From Litomosoides sigmodontis (lineage: Eukaryota > Nematoda > Chromadorea > Rhabditida > Onchocercidae), in contig OY718804.1 of NCBI GenBank assembly GCA_963070105.1, forward strand, positions 11,547,817 to 11,611,816: 64,000 nucleotides of DNA, read 5' to 3'. Made by a program: the position numbers and the translations under genes. Under the pieces are notes generated by a model that searched no databases, had not been told where the DNA came from, and was given only the letters and a program-made list of their open reading frames with translations. Positions 52,531 to 64,000 of this stretch are shown here, piece by piece (position 1 is the first letter of the stretch; each line of letters begins with the position of its first letter).

Positions 52531-54121
52531 TTAAAGCAGGACTGATCTCAGGAGACTACACTCTGCTTTTGAACAATTCTGCGTTAAATTAGTATCCATA
52601 AAAATCAAGCGATCGTCCAAAGGTACATCACGAATCCGATAACAGCCACCTGACGATTCTTTCGCCGAATCCTTGTAATAACAACCGACAAATGGATATT
52701 GTGACAAATTCGTAGGACATCTGCAAACATCTCCATAATATTGATTGATGTGAAATTGGTGAAGTACGAAATAGCATTAACTAACGCATCCTTCTCAAGC
52801 ACTGTAGCACAATCAGTTGTGTACTGTTCAAAGAGCACAAAACTTCAAAGATACGCAGTGCTCAGAGTGACCAGAAAAAAATATCGAAAGTAAGCCGTAA
52901 TGATCACCTAAATGTATTGCAAGGTGCAAGGTCCACTCGACTATCCAGATCATTAGGACACTCCGGTTTATCACCTCCACGTGCCTGCACTATCGAGCTT
53001 TTATTCACATAACGTTGCATTTGGGGATATTCTGATGATCCGTCCCAACAACTTGCAGAACACGGTGACCACTCCTCGTACGCAAAAATACATGGTGAAG
53101 GTTGGTCATTCACAATGCTTGAAATCTGCAGCACAAGCTAATGCTACCATCAATTTGACTTCAGAACAATTCCATTATGATTGCAGTAGCAGTAGCTTGT
53201 ACGGTCGTATTGAAAGAACGCTAGGAAGGCAAATTTATGTGAATTGCGGCGAAAGGAAGGAGAGAAGATTACTTCTACGAGCCAACACCTCCAGCGTACG
53301 TCTAGCAGATAACGTGGCAACAGTTGCGGAATGCACGCAGTACTACGTACGCTTTGCACTATAGAGAGTGACGTCAGCTTGGAGGTTAGGGAGTGTGTGA
53401 TGTGCTAAAGAATGGGAGGTGCCACATCTGGAGTGCTTCAACTCAAGTAGAGGAATGACAGCGCGCGAAGAGATTACTCGGAAGGCGAAAATGAGCTGAT
53501 TCAGTAGAAGTGCAAGCACAAGCAAAAGCGTCGAGAGATTGACAAGCAGCAGGAGAGCATTGACGACTGCGAAGCAGCGCACTTTTCTGTTCCTCAGCAG
53601 CGGGTAGATGCGCTGAAGGATTCCGCAAGGTTAACTCGGGAAACTGGAAGAATTATTTTAGCTCTCACCCTGCGTACGTAGCACTCCAGCTTGCAAGCAA
53701 GTGGCTCGGACGCTGGCCTACTGTACAACGACTTCAACCAGAACAAGGCTTACATAAAACCAGATGAAAAGCACACTGCCGCCACGAGACTTTGCTGTAG
53801 ATGACCTCGTCGAATACATCTCTGGATCGGTGACATCGGATAACTGACGTAGTTTTAAAAATCAGTAACTTCCACGCATAAATTAGTTAGTGTCATGTAC
53901 AGTGAAAGCAGGAGAAAATGAAAAAGCCACAAGTCAGGAAAATCCGTAAACTTAAATGAAAGACTGAAGAATAACGGAAAACCAAAGCTGAGAATAATCA
54001 TGAAAAGAACCTCTTCTGTGTCTTCACCAATCACGAATTCCGCTTGCTCCGGAACACTTCCACTTGGCTGTTCCACTTCTGCACTATCTGGTATTGGACT
54101 GAGTTCTTCAGATGATTGCTT
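52531..54121 (-). CDS. Type II membrane protein with one TSP1 domain, copy B (5' end unresolved)
   Basis: Five exons join in phase: 54121-54011, 53843-53754, 53612-53478, 53125-52908 and 52720-52531, giving 247 residues plus an unresolved N-terminus. The order matches copy A: an acidic cytoplasmic part (EELSPIPDSAEVEQ, IGEDTEE), a short SDV-type segment, a basic flank RNRKVR, a transmembrane run (NALLLLVNLSTLLLVLALLL), a TSP1 domain (EEWSPCSASC, SSIVQARGGDKPECP, VDLAPCNTF) and the same tail (CYRIRDVPLDDRLIFMDTN). The transmembrane exon (135 nt) and TSP1 exon (218 nt) have exactly the lengths of their counterparts in copy A, which shows a tandem gene duplication. The exon matching the 288-nt exon of copy A is split or shortened here. 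The function is inferred only from the domains. Confidence 0.82.
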
Positions 54122-54124
54122 CTA

Positions 54125-55345
54125 TAAGTTGTAAAATTAAGGCCTTTTCAAGGCTATCAGGCCTCAGGAATGTAGAGAATATCGGTGAGTTAGATAAATA
54201 AATTTACGCGTCTATTCGTATTTATGAGATATCCATCTTCAGTGGCTTTTATGGCAGAACTATAATAAGTATGCTGTAAGTACCGAAAATCAAATCTACA
54301 TTAGAACAATTACGACACATGACTAACAAAATTAAGCATGTTTATAATCAGATCGAAATTATAGAGCACGCACGTACAGCGGTTGAACTAGAGCCCTTTG
54401 TTTCATTACTGGATGATTTTGTAAATTTCCACGATATTGCTTTGTAATTCATCTTAAAATTAATAGATCGAACTGAAAGGCAAATCGGACGCAACGAAAT
54501 TTCGTAATGCAGTTTTCAAGAGTAATCTGCAACAGCAACACCTTCGTGGGAACCGCAACGTCTTTTCCAGCTAGATCCAACTAACTCGTACCAATGTTTC
54601 CACTTTAAATGAAAACTTTCAATTTAGAGACTGCTTATAAAACCAATTCGACCAGCAGTAGCAGAAGAAAATCAATCAATGGCAAGAAAAACAAAATTTT
54701 CTTGAATCTCTTCTATTTCTATACCGTTCATATCTCATGCACTAGCTTGTCCGACAATGAAGTGTGGAAACCTTTGTGTTTACAACTTTGAATTTTTAAT
54801 TGGTAATGCTCATAACAGCAAGCTTTTCGAATAAATGAAACATCATGCACGAACAACATTAACCATATCACGCAATTTTTCCACCAACCGATGAGAATAC
54901 GAAACGATTATAAATGTTGCTGGCAAAATAAGACATACGAAACACATTAAAGGTCACAATAATGACACAACTAATAAAACAGATGCAACTACGGAATTGA
55001 ATAGCAACATGAGATCATGTAGTTATGAAGAAACATATTCACTTCACCTCAAGTAACTTACCAACATTAAATTTGAAATTTCAACAACATTTCCCAATGT
55101 ACAGTAAATTGCTACCGATGGGTGAGGAAACTAGCGGAATGCCGCAGGACTTTGGATAATATATAACAACAAACAAAAAAAAGCACAATCAATAACAAAG
55201 AAATATGAATCGAAAACTTTAAAAAACATTAAAAGCTAATATTATACGTCATATAGTTCCTCACAGAACAATTAATTGTTTTTAGGCAAAACAAAGGAAC
55301 AAATCGAGCTAATACAGAGGTACATATATTCCGAAGTAGAAATAC
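54125..55345. other. Stretch between TSP1 copy B and the helix-turn-helix gene
   Basis: The 5' exon(s) of copy B should lie here. A minus-strand segment near 54.5-54.6 kb (LAGKDVAVPTKVLLLQ) is open but could not be joined with confidence. Confidence 0.35.
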
Positions 55346-55349
55346 TAAT

Positions 55350-58300
55350 TTATGTAACAATACTGTTATGTTTTTCATAAAAATATGCAACGCAGTCTTC
55401 CAGGAGCTTGTCGTCTAGCATATATTTCTTAGCTATTTTTTCACCTATCATTTGCAAAAGACCACTAACCAAACGTTTTTCAAGTGGAAAATTGATATTC
55501 AACAGCTTCCTGAAAATTGTCTTGTAAATTATAAAATATAAGCAGAAACAGAAGTAACATAGGAAATGCATAGTAGAGAAGTAACTAACATTACGTAACT
55601 ATGTAGTAGTGCTTTTGCCTTTTCTGGAATCGAAATAAATAGCTTCTCAACGGTATCGAATTTCAGAACATCAACCTTGCCCATATCCATGGCATAAATT
55701 GGTTTCTAAACAGATTTACAGCACAAAACTGGAAATTTCAACAAAAGCAAATGACCTCCTTAAAGTTTCAATTTATTTCATATTTCCTCAGTGCAAAATG
55801 TCAACTGAAACTTGCCCCTCCTAACCTTGAAACTAATCAAACGATGATACGCTGGACCGCACTCAAATCAAAATAAAATTATAAAACAAAGGTTTGTAAA
55901 TAAAAATCTTACCATTTCTTCCACCTTAACATTCGCTATGTTCGAGCGTTTCCTTCGAGACTTATTCTTATTGCCTTCTAAAATCACTGAACCATCAATA
56001 GTGGCGAGAAAAGAGAAAATATATGTCATCTCATGACTTCAATGATTCACAACAGCTCAATAACTCATGCACAGCAATTCTACAACAAAATTTTCAAAAC
56101 AAGATACGGTGACGTATTTTGTCAGAAAGATCATCTGATTTTCCAATTCCAATTGTGATATTTCTGCAGTCAGCAAATTCACTCGCTTCATACGAAGAGA
56201 CTATTTTTTTTTGATTTGTTATGTTGAAATTTTGATGAACCCAGTGTCAACAAATTCTACTTAGATGATTAACTAAACTACACTTATCTCACAAGAGCAC
56301 AACAAACAGCAAAAAAGTTTGAATTTCTTACCACTCAATAAATTCAATTCAAGCACAAATGTGGGAAAGTCAACTGTCAAAGCAGTATATGCATCACGGC
56401 ATCGCTTGTGATATATCTATAATAAAGTACAGTGGTCAGTAAGCTGTTATCACTATCTTATAATTCTGGAATTAAAGTTATAAAAAATACTTCTAATAGT
56501 CACTTATAACATACTACATCGGTTATTATTAATATCGGTACAGAGCATATTATTTTCGCTGCTCTGCACACTACTGATTACATTCCTAAGCGCAATACAA
56601 TCAATACGGTTTTGATATACCTCCAATATGCTTTCGTTTGGTCCATCATGAATTTTTAGTGTTTCCGGAACAGAAAGTCCATCAAGAAGAATATGTTCTA
56701 AGCAAATCTGCATATTCTGCAAACAGACGCTTCTTTTTGAAATGATTATAATATAATGTACATGGCGGCGGAAAACCTATAAATATGAATTGTAAACGCA
56801 CTGTTTGCGCCGTTTCCGAACGACGATACTGGTGATCGATAAGATACGAAATTACGCTCTTAATGAGTTGTTCTTCATCTTCAGCGCCATTTTCGAGATG
56901 AAGCGTCAGTACATCAATCTTCCCAATAAACACTCCCCGAGGTATACTGTTCGTCAACTTACGCTTTTTCTGAACACAATTCGAAAAATACGCAAATAAA
57001 GAATTAAGAGAAGTAAAAAATCTAAGCATACAAAACGTAACAACAAATTTATACTTCTCAGTTATTTAACGAAGTTGTTTTAAAAAACTTGAAATGTGTT
57101 CATTAACCTTTGCAGAAAAAATTCTATCTGTTTCAGGAGACTTTATATGCTTTACAGGCTCAGCACTCCTAATACTGCGCTCTCTATTATCAAACATTCT
57201 TCTTCTCCCACGACGCGGTATGGTAACCGTTGTGTAGCTAGCCTTCATCTTCAAAAGAAAAAAAAATGATAATATTCAAAATATCTTTGCATGAATACTC
57301 GCTTTGCGCAAGAAATCAATTCGTGACTTTGTTACTACGAAAATATTAGAACATTTAATAATTATATGCTTCGCTTTTGCCAAATCTCAATCAACCAGTC
57401 ATTCTACTTCATCCTAATTAATCTTAACAAATGTTGATAGTGTACAAAAAATTCAGTGGAACATGTAACATAACTCCAATGTACGAAATGAGATTAGCCT
57501 AATAGCGATCATTCAACTGTATCAATGATCATTTGAACGGCAAAAAGTAAAGGAAATAAGTGCATTCAGTATACAACATCACGGCTTATTGTAAATATAA
57601 AATAAATTTCGTAGGAAAACATTACCATATTTTCTGCCCATAAAAATGCTTTAAGTAGACGAACGTATGAAGTAATAATAGTTACAGGTAGTCCTGCTAT
57701 CGCTTTATATGGTTCTTCCGGCTTCTGTTCCTTAAAAATCCTTATAACTGCTTCGCGGATTTTTTTGACGTCACCATTGCAGTTGAATTCTCGTAAAAGC
57801 TGAAAAAAAAGTAAACTGTGAAATCCTTCGACATAAAAAGAATTTGTAACATGCTAAAATGCTAATATTTTCAAATAAAAGGCATATACCTTATCAATCT
57901 TTGATTCCAATTCCAAACCAGTTCCCGAAAAATCTTTAGCTTCAACACATTCAAACTTCTCATCAATTAACACTTTGACTATTTCACGGTCATTATCAGT
58001 TACTAAAAAAGGAAGTCTAAAGCGTCTGATACTTAACGTGACACAATTCGACAATTTCTACTGTAAACTTGAGAATAATTCCATGACGTAAGTGTGCAAC
58101 ACCATCCGCAAGAAACATTTTGTTTTCATTTACGATATCCGTTACGTCGTAAAAAATGAACCTTTTTCTAGAAAACTTTCCTCTTTCATTTCATTTTTCT
58201 CCTTTCTGCGAGCTTCTTGCTGCTTAGATTTTCTATAGTGAGGTAAATTCAAAGCATCCCGAACAGTGTAGACGTGCTTCATGACTGTTCGTGGTGTCAA

Positions 58301-60176
58301 ATTGGTAGCTCTCGCTGCGTCAACCCCTGTACATCCACCATGTAACACCCTTGAAATATCTTAATAATATATGACTGCACATTGTTTACTTATATTCTTG
58401 ATTAATTACGAACGCAAAATTTAAAAAATCGAAATAAAACTTACATGCCTACAGCTTTACGTATAGCATCCGCCTTTGTTGAGTGTCTACCAGAGGTCCC
58501 ACAACAGTCGTGGATACATTTATCGACGCGTTTCTTATCAATAGCAGAAATATCTTGTGTATAATTTTTTCGTAATCTTCTAACTTTCCAAGTTTTCCTT
58601 TCATCTTTTGCCTGATTATCGTCAGCTGCATTACTTTCATGATCTGAAAAGTAAAAAGTACTTTATTAATTTAACTTTTCATATAATCTCAAAAGTTACA
58701 AATACATATACATTCTCAATTACAAAGTTCGTCAATATTCCCTTTCATTCAGCGTTTTCACATATTAAAGAGCCTGCCATCAAGCCGCACACACTGCTTG
58801 TTTAACAGACTTGCGGTATCAGTCTGCATTTTGTTCCATCCGTAATGAGTTGCAGGCATATTTAACACAACAGCTAAAATGAATTCATAATTAAAGATAA
58901 AGTGACGCACTGCTTGTTATGCAAGACATTTCTGTTCTTTCGTTTTTCACATTTATTTCAATTCCACGATCTTCCGCCGTTGAAATAATGCCTCCATTAT
59001 GTTCTTTGATTAGATTAGCTCGATTCAACAACTTTTTAACCATATTGTAATATGTTCGAAAGTATGAAACAGCAAGCTTGTAGCACTGACAAGCCTCCTG
59101 AAAATAATCGGCAAAAATACAAGTTATTGATATTACAGTAAAGAAACATTCATGTAATTCATATTTTATAAGCACAGAACCCAAACAAAATGAGTCCTTG
59201 CCAACACAGTGAAAAAGACTGCAAAATAATTGGATAACAGAACTCGAAAAAAATTGCCTGCTCAGACATCGTCTTGCAATGCACGTCTGTCACTGCACTC
59301 TTCAATCGCTCCTTCGTTTCATCGCTTACTCGGCTATATCCTACAACGATATCTATCGCGCGACGAAGTTTCTCACTAACCTGACCTGCAAATTGCAAAA
59401 ATCCGAAGACTGACTCAGCTCAACAACTAATGATAACAGCATATTTTGTATTAATACAGAAACAAACCATTTGTTATGCTATCCGTTGACCTCTTTTCAT
59501 CCTTCCCAACGTTCACCACTTTTTTTGCAGAACTCACAACGTTTCCACTCTCCGAAATCTTTAAATATCCGTATTGCAGAAATTCTAAATAGTTTTAATA
59601 GGCAGCTTATCCATGTCAGTGATACACTGCACATTCATGTCAATAAGTACAAATTTCAATGGATAAACACGTCTACACTTCAACTTTGTGATAGGTCCAA
59701 CAGTCAAAGCCGTGTTCAACCTTTTTTTTTGCTGTACCAGTTTTAAACCAATAATGTTCGTATTCATATCTAATGAAAAACACTAATCTTAAGGTCAATG
59801 AAATCATTATCATACCGATATTTTCTGCTCATCCGCAGCATTTTCATAACAATCATTAGCATTTCCTACATCAGCAGAATTCAAACTATCTGTCCGCCGA
59901 AATGTTTCTGCCATGTCGGCAAGACTTCTCTCATCCGGCACATCTCCTACACTGCAAGCAAAACAATTATTTTCTAAAAGTAAAAATGAAGCACAACATT
60001 ATCTGTTTTATCTGTTCATCTGTTACATTATCTGTCACAGCTGCATCTTCATGCTGAAATATTCATGATGTAATTACCACTTGGATCCGTTCAGGTCCAT
60101 CACTTCCATTTACATTTGATGTTCGATCCACCGTCAACAAGATAGTGTAAAATTGCAAAGAGCAAACAAAAGTACC
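55350..60176 (-). CDS. Unidentified multi-exon protein with a helix-turn-helix-like segment
   Basis: About 14 exons can be joined in phase; the stop is at 55350. The upstream part reads VGDVPDERSLADMAETFRR (exon near 59.95-59.82 kb). Next comes a helical region (EKLRRAIDIVVGYSRVS and EACQCYKLAVSYFRTYY, 59.39-58.92 kb), then a basic segment with Cys pairs (CIHDCCGTSGRHSTKADAIR). The exon at 58348-58157 carries AARATNLTPRTVMKHVYTVR, which resembles a helix-turn-helix of the psq or resolvase style. Later exons include IREAVIRIFKEQKPEEPYKA, a basic patch (TIPRRGRRRMFDNRERSIR), GKIDVLTLHLENGAEDEEQL and a helical end (KKYMLDDKLLEDCVAYFYEK). The basic patches and HTH suggest a nuclear DNA- or chromatin-linked protein, but I do not recognise the family. 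The start codon is unresolved; it lies between 59.88 and 60.2 kb. The junction near 56.8-56.7 kb is uncertain. Confidence 0.72.
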
Positions 60177-60199
60177 TGCAACAAACTGTTGGCACTGCA

Positions 60200-61312
60200 A
60201 CTTGCACACCTTTAAATTATCAAACGTGCAAGAAACGAAGCCATGTTGTATGTTGCCCTTTCACTTTATATGCGATGCAAGAAAACGTCACCAAACTAAT
60301 GTTACTAAAACATATGCAGGAAAAAAATCCACGCGACCAATTTTTCAAACATGTCTCTCCTCTAATTATTTAATAGCATGAAGCAAAAAATCGATGCGCG
60401 ATAATTGACAGAATTCAGTTCTAATCAGAGTTATTGATGCCCCTTACATTCTTATCTCATGCATGAGATATCGTAAGTAAGGGATAAAGCGGATAATTCC
60501 CACATCCGCTTTGTCGACCACGCATCACAACCACACAACGAGCCTTGCGCTTGAAATTCAAAAAAATACCACACACTTCGCACCAAATCTCAGTTCCAAC
60601 ACCCCCTCTCCCATTTGCCTTGCCTGTCTGACTCTACGCTTCCAACACACTCTTTTACCTCGATGTTAGTGATGCTGTTGTCACTGTCACTGTCTACACG
60701 TGCGGCACGTGAAGCATTTATACTTCACTTGCGTGTATCTTAGCACATGTATGCTCATTTGTCACAGATTCTTTGCCTACCTGAATTCATAGTTGCTGAA
60801 AGTTATTCACGTTACTTTGTAACCCTTGGAAAAAAGCCGGAATCTATGTGTAATGTGAAGAATTACACACAAAGGTTGTCAAGTGAAATTTCATTTCTGC
60901 TTCTCGCTACACTATGCTATACAATGTCCAACATCATCTCTCGTTCGGTTGGCAGCCGTTGATGTCATGCTACTACGTCCGCCATCGTGCTAGCTGTGGC
61001 AGTCGCTTCCTAGAGCTCCAAGATTATCCTCACATCTGACATCTACCACTCCACCGACTAACGAAGAAGCCAAAAAGTGTTTGCTTGAAGGGGAGATTGA
61101 TTTTTTGGATATGAGAGATGATTGCTTTCTGTTTTATCTCACTTTTCTCTCGGTAAGTAATACTGCAGTGGGATGAGAGAAGGGTGTTTCGAAGTACAAC
61201 TACTAATCATTGGACTTCTATGGCATAGTAACAGATAGATATGGTAACGGACATATAACATAAGGTATAGTAACAGATATATCATACAGTAGCACTATTT
61301 ATTAACCGTTCA

Positions 61313-61386
<74 letters not shown>

Positions 61387-62330
61387 ACACACGCACACGC
61401 ACACACACGACGCATATATACATCGCTTCGACTGCTTGATGAGTATTGATGATGAAAAAGTTATCCTAATTATGTTATGGTTGCGTTTTCATTATTTCAT
61501 TATGTATTTCCAGCTGTGAATTTTCGTTTACCTGTTTGTCTGCTACATATGCACAAGTTAATTCCTTGCAAAATTTTTTGCAATTTGCAAAAGGGTGGAA
61601 GATATTTGGCGGGTATTATGAATCGTAGGCAATGATGCAACATCAGTACCACCACACAAAAAGTCAGAGGTCGTAATGCAGCCACGTGAAAACACCCTGG
61701 TCAATTTAACTGTAGTTAAAGACGTCCGTTACCGCTGGTTAGAAAATGCTTCTATACAAGTCACTGTGATGTAAATCTCTGACCTCCTCATTTCAACATT
61801 GTTCATGGACGGTGCGCAAATTCGTTATGAATAGTTCCATCTTTTCTTTCCCAAATTTTCAATTTAATTTCTATGTTCGTTTAAGTTTAAATGTCCCAGA
61901 CAATTGAACTGCTACATTTCTTTCACTTACTGTATAGTTTAAGGCCATTGATGATTGGAAGTTTTTATTTTATTTGCTCTTCTCAATCCATGCATGTGCT
62001 GGTAAAGAACACCGAATAAAACATCAAATCACGTAGGCAAATCCGATCTGAGTGTACGAACAGGCTATGTTGAATCAGATTTACAACATGAATTTAATTT
62101 ACAAAAAGTTTATAAATATTAAGGTATGAATTTGATGAACGTCCATCAGTATGGAGCAGCATTTTGCATATTTCGATAGAAATGCAAGAAAATCAGAAAA
62201 AAAAAACTGAACAATGTGATAATGACTGTTTCTTATCATTGGTATATCTCGCTTCGTCTTTCTTCCTAGTGTAAAATTATTCATCGCTTCTAATTTTCTG
62301 TTAAAAGTAGAAGTTTTTTGTTGGCGAACT
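60200..62330. other. Intergenic region between divergent genes
   Basis: No supported exon. It lies between the minus-strand helix-turn-helix gene and the plus-strand small-protein gene, so it contains both promoters, and it carries the long CA repeat at 61.3 kb. Confidence 0.6.
61314..61409. repeat. (CA)n microsatellite, about 95 bp
   Basis: Pure CA to about 61376, then CA interrupted by single G bases to about 61409. Confidence 0.97.
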
Positions 62331-62387
62331 TTTTCCTAATGTGCCACATTTTTTCTGCTTTCGTTTATATTCAGAAGTAAAGCAAAA

Positions 62388-62400
62388 AAATAGACAAGGA
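62388..62400 (+). promoter_or_regulatory. Probable trans-splice acceptor of the small-protein gene
   Basis: A pyrimidine-rich stretch ending in TTTATATTCAG stops about 27 bp upstream of the ATG at 62400. With no coding sequence before it, this is a good candidate for spliced-leader addition, though a 5'-UTR intron is possible. The interval given is only the leader next to the ATG. Confidence 0.4.
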
Positions 62401-62875
62401 TGTCAAATGCCGAGAAACTTGCGGATGAGTTTGACAAAGGCGAAGCGGATATTGAGAAATTAGGAAAAGGTACCGGTAAAAGAACTAAGGTAAGGATGAA
62501 GTTAAAGTTGGAGGGAATTTTCGTGCATCATATAATTGCGTTCCTTATCGATACTGTAGTCCAATGAATATTTTTCCAAATACAAGATTAAAAATGTAAA
62601 TTTATCATTTGGGATTCATTGAGCGTGTTATTGGATAGCCAATACGCAGTGTGGAGATTGGAAATTGAATGAATAGTAGGTTAATAAAAATGGTTATAAC
62701 ATCCTTTTCTTTACTGCATAACTTAAATTGCATGCATGTTTCATATTTCCAGACTGAACAGCATGAGCATAAGCATTATCATACGGAAGGCGATACGAGG
62801 AAAATAGTCAATTATTGTGTAAGCGGTCAGGAAAAAAGAAAGGGAACTGCTAGCAGCATGGTCAAGAAGGACTAA
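62400..62875 (+). CDS. Small hydrophilic 70-aa protein (two exons)
   Basis: Exon 1 (62400-62489) and exon 2 (62753-62875) join in phase with a GTAAGG donor and a TTTCCAG acceptor. The 70-residue product begins MSNAEKLADEFDKGEADIEK, continues through a Gly/Lys-rich link, a His-rich stretch (TEQHEHKHYHTEGDTRK) and a basic C-terminus (SGQEKRKGTASSMVKKD). It has no signal peptide or membrane segment, and is highly charged and probably disordered. The His-rich patch could bind metal, but that is speculation. The 3' splice site in front of the start and a possible AATAAA-type signal near 63188 (CAATAAAAC) support a real transcription unit. No family was recognised. Confidence 0.7.
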
Positions 62876-62879
62876 AACT

Positions 62880-63645
62880 CAAATCTCTTCATTTTTAGTT
62901 GAATAATGGAACAGCCTGTCATAAACACATGTTTCATGTTCTTAAATAATTCTTCAGTGTATTTTTATATTTTGTTCCCTTTTCATGATTAGCCTTTTAG
63001 AGTATTCGTTAACATCCCTGATGATACGAGTCGTTTCATACTTGTCGATCAAGATGTTTTCAAAATTGCTTATCTATATAGACTATACTAGGTTTCATTG
63101 ATGCGAATGCACTGCAATATATTCATTTGTTACATCTTGTTGTGAAGGATATGACAATCCTTAAACTGCATAAATTTCGTTACATCAATAAAACTTGCTT
63201 AACTTTTACATGAGCTTGTCAGTGTATCGCAAAGTTTTAACTGGATAAAGAACATTGGAAAAATGTTCTTATAAAGTCGTAATCGGCTTTTCTCCGAAAT
63301 TCATCGACCTTTGCGTTGAATTCGTGAATTGATCCCATAATCTAATACACTCCTCATGAATAGGAACTACAGAGAATTGCTAGTTCAGACGATCGTACTA
63401 GTTTGTGCTTTGTTATTATCGCTTGGTGTCCGGAGTTTAGGTGTCGTACTACTGCAATATTTCTCTCCCAATTTCAAGATTTCTCATGCTCTTTGTTTTC
63501 GCAGCGATTTTTTCTTTGTTCTATCAAAACTACACAAGTAGGATAGACATTACATTATTCCCTGAAAAAGCCAGTGAACAGTAGCAACAATGATGACAAA
63601 GTTTACACAACATAACAATAAGTGCAATTCAAATACCACGTACAG
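62880..63645. other. Convergent intergenic stretch
   Basis: 3' flank of the small-protein gene and of the basic-protein gene on the other strand; no supported exon. Confidence 0.55.
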
Positions 63646-63652
63646 CATAGAT

Positions 63653-64000
63653 CTAACTCGTAGCTTGACTTCCCCTTGTTTTGTTTTTCGACTTTTTCTT
63701 CCTCTTATTTTCTATAATTCGTTTGATTTCTTTCGCCCGAGGGTCTATAAGCATTCTTTCGGTATCAAAAATTTCACCCACAGGATCCGGTATTTTAACA
63801 GCTGCTTGTTCTGCTAACTTTATTCCACGAGCCTAAAATAAATATGGTGAGGGCTTGCCATGAGCAACTATTTCTTGAGAATACTTATTAGAAGTTTTTG
63901 GAATTATATTTGCTTAACTGAGTTATTCCATGTATATTACCTTTTCAACCAGTTTCTTCACTTCATATTTACGGGATTGTTTTTTCTTAATTTCACTTCG
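63653..64000 (-). CDS. 3' end of a gene for a highly basic protein (partial)
   Basis: The last two exons are visible: 64000-63941 (cut by the window edge) and 63832-63653, which join in phase at AAG/GTAATA. The frame reads EIKKKQSRKYEVKKLVEKA, then KLAEQAAVKIPDPVGEIFDT, ERMLIDPRAKEIKRIIENKR and a Lys/Arg-rich tail (KKKSKNKTRG) to a TAG at 63653. Such long basic C-termini are common in nucleolar ribosome-assembly factors, which is only a guess from composition. The N-terminal part, and hence the identity, lies beyond the right edge. Confidence 0.65.

Noticed and set aside
52981..53364. 127-codon plus-strand open frame
   Set aside because: Largely antisense to the TSP1 exon of copy B and its intron; no independent support.
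1..64000. CRISPR arrays, prokaryotic operons, integrated virus or retroelement polyprotein
   Set aside because: No spaced direct-repeat arrays, no Shine-Dalgarno-led gene strings, and no reverse transcriptase, integrase or capsid-like frames were seen on either strand.
1..64000. tRNA genes
   Set aside because: No cloverleaf with a convincing GGTTCRANYCC box and acceptor stem was found by eye; a tRNAscan run would be decisive.

Overview
This window is nuclear DNA from a multicellular eukaryote, most probably a parasitic nematode of the ascarid/spirurid type. The evidence is AT-rich sequence (roughly 62-65% AT by eye), many small exons split by GT-AG introns of about 50 bp to a few hundred bp, 3' splice sites close to TTTCAG, probable trans-splice acceptors just upstream of start codons, abundant (CA)n and (GA)n microsatellites, and a TSP1 protein pair whose domain style I associate with nematodes. 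The species cannot be named from sequence alone. No bacterial operons, CRISPR arrays, rRNA or convincing tRNA genes were seen. All gene models were built by hand by matching splice sites and codon phase.

Layout. 0-1.5 kb: probable 3' exons of an unidentified plus-strand gene. 5.9-9.1 kb (minus): a complete five-exon gene for a secreted, probably GPI-anchored beta-domain protein. 9.1-17.3 kb: long gene-poor stretch with microsatellites and one hairpin. 17.3-21.5 kb (minus): SMARCAL1-type annealing helicase, 11 exons. 21.5-25.2 kb: mostly non-coding. 25.2-39.4 kb (minus): LARP1, 19 exons, with La motif and C-terminal DM15 repeats and a 3.8-kb repeat-rich intron. 39.4-42.1 kb: CA-rich intergenic DNA with two unassigned open frames. 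42.2-48.6 kb (minus): BUB1 checkpoint kinase, about 24 exons. 49.2-51.5 and 52.5-54.1 kb (minus): two tandem paralogues for type II membrane proteins with one thrombospondin type 1 domain. 55.3-60.2 kb (minus): an unidentified multi-exon protein with a helix-turn-helix-like segment. 62.4-62.9 kb (plus): a two-exon gene for a 70-aa hydrophilic protein. 63.7-64.0 kb (minus): the 3' end of a gene for a very basic protein.

The genes do not form a pathway. SMARCAL1 (replication-fork repair), BUB1 (spindle checkpoint) and LARP1 (translation of TOP mRNAs) are conserved housekeeping genes. The less known and more interesting content is the GPI-type protein, the tandem TSP1 membrane proteins and the helix-turn-helix gene.
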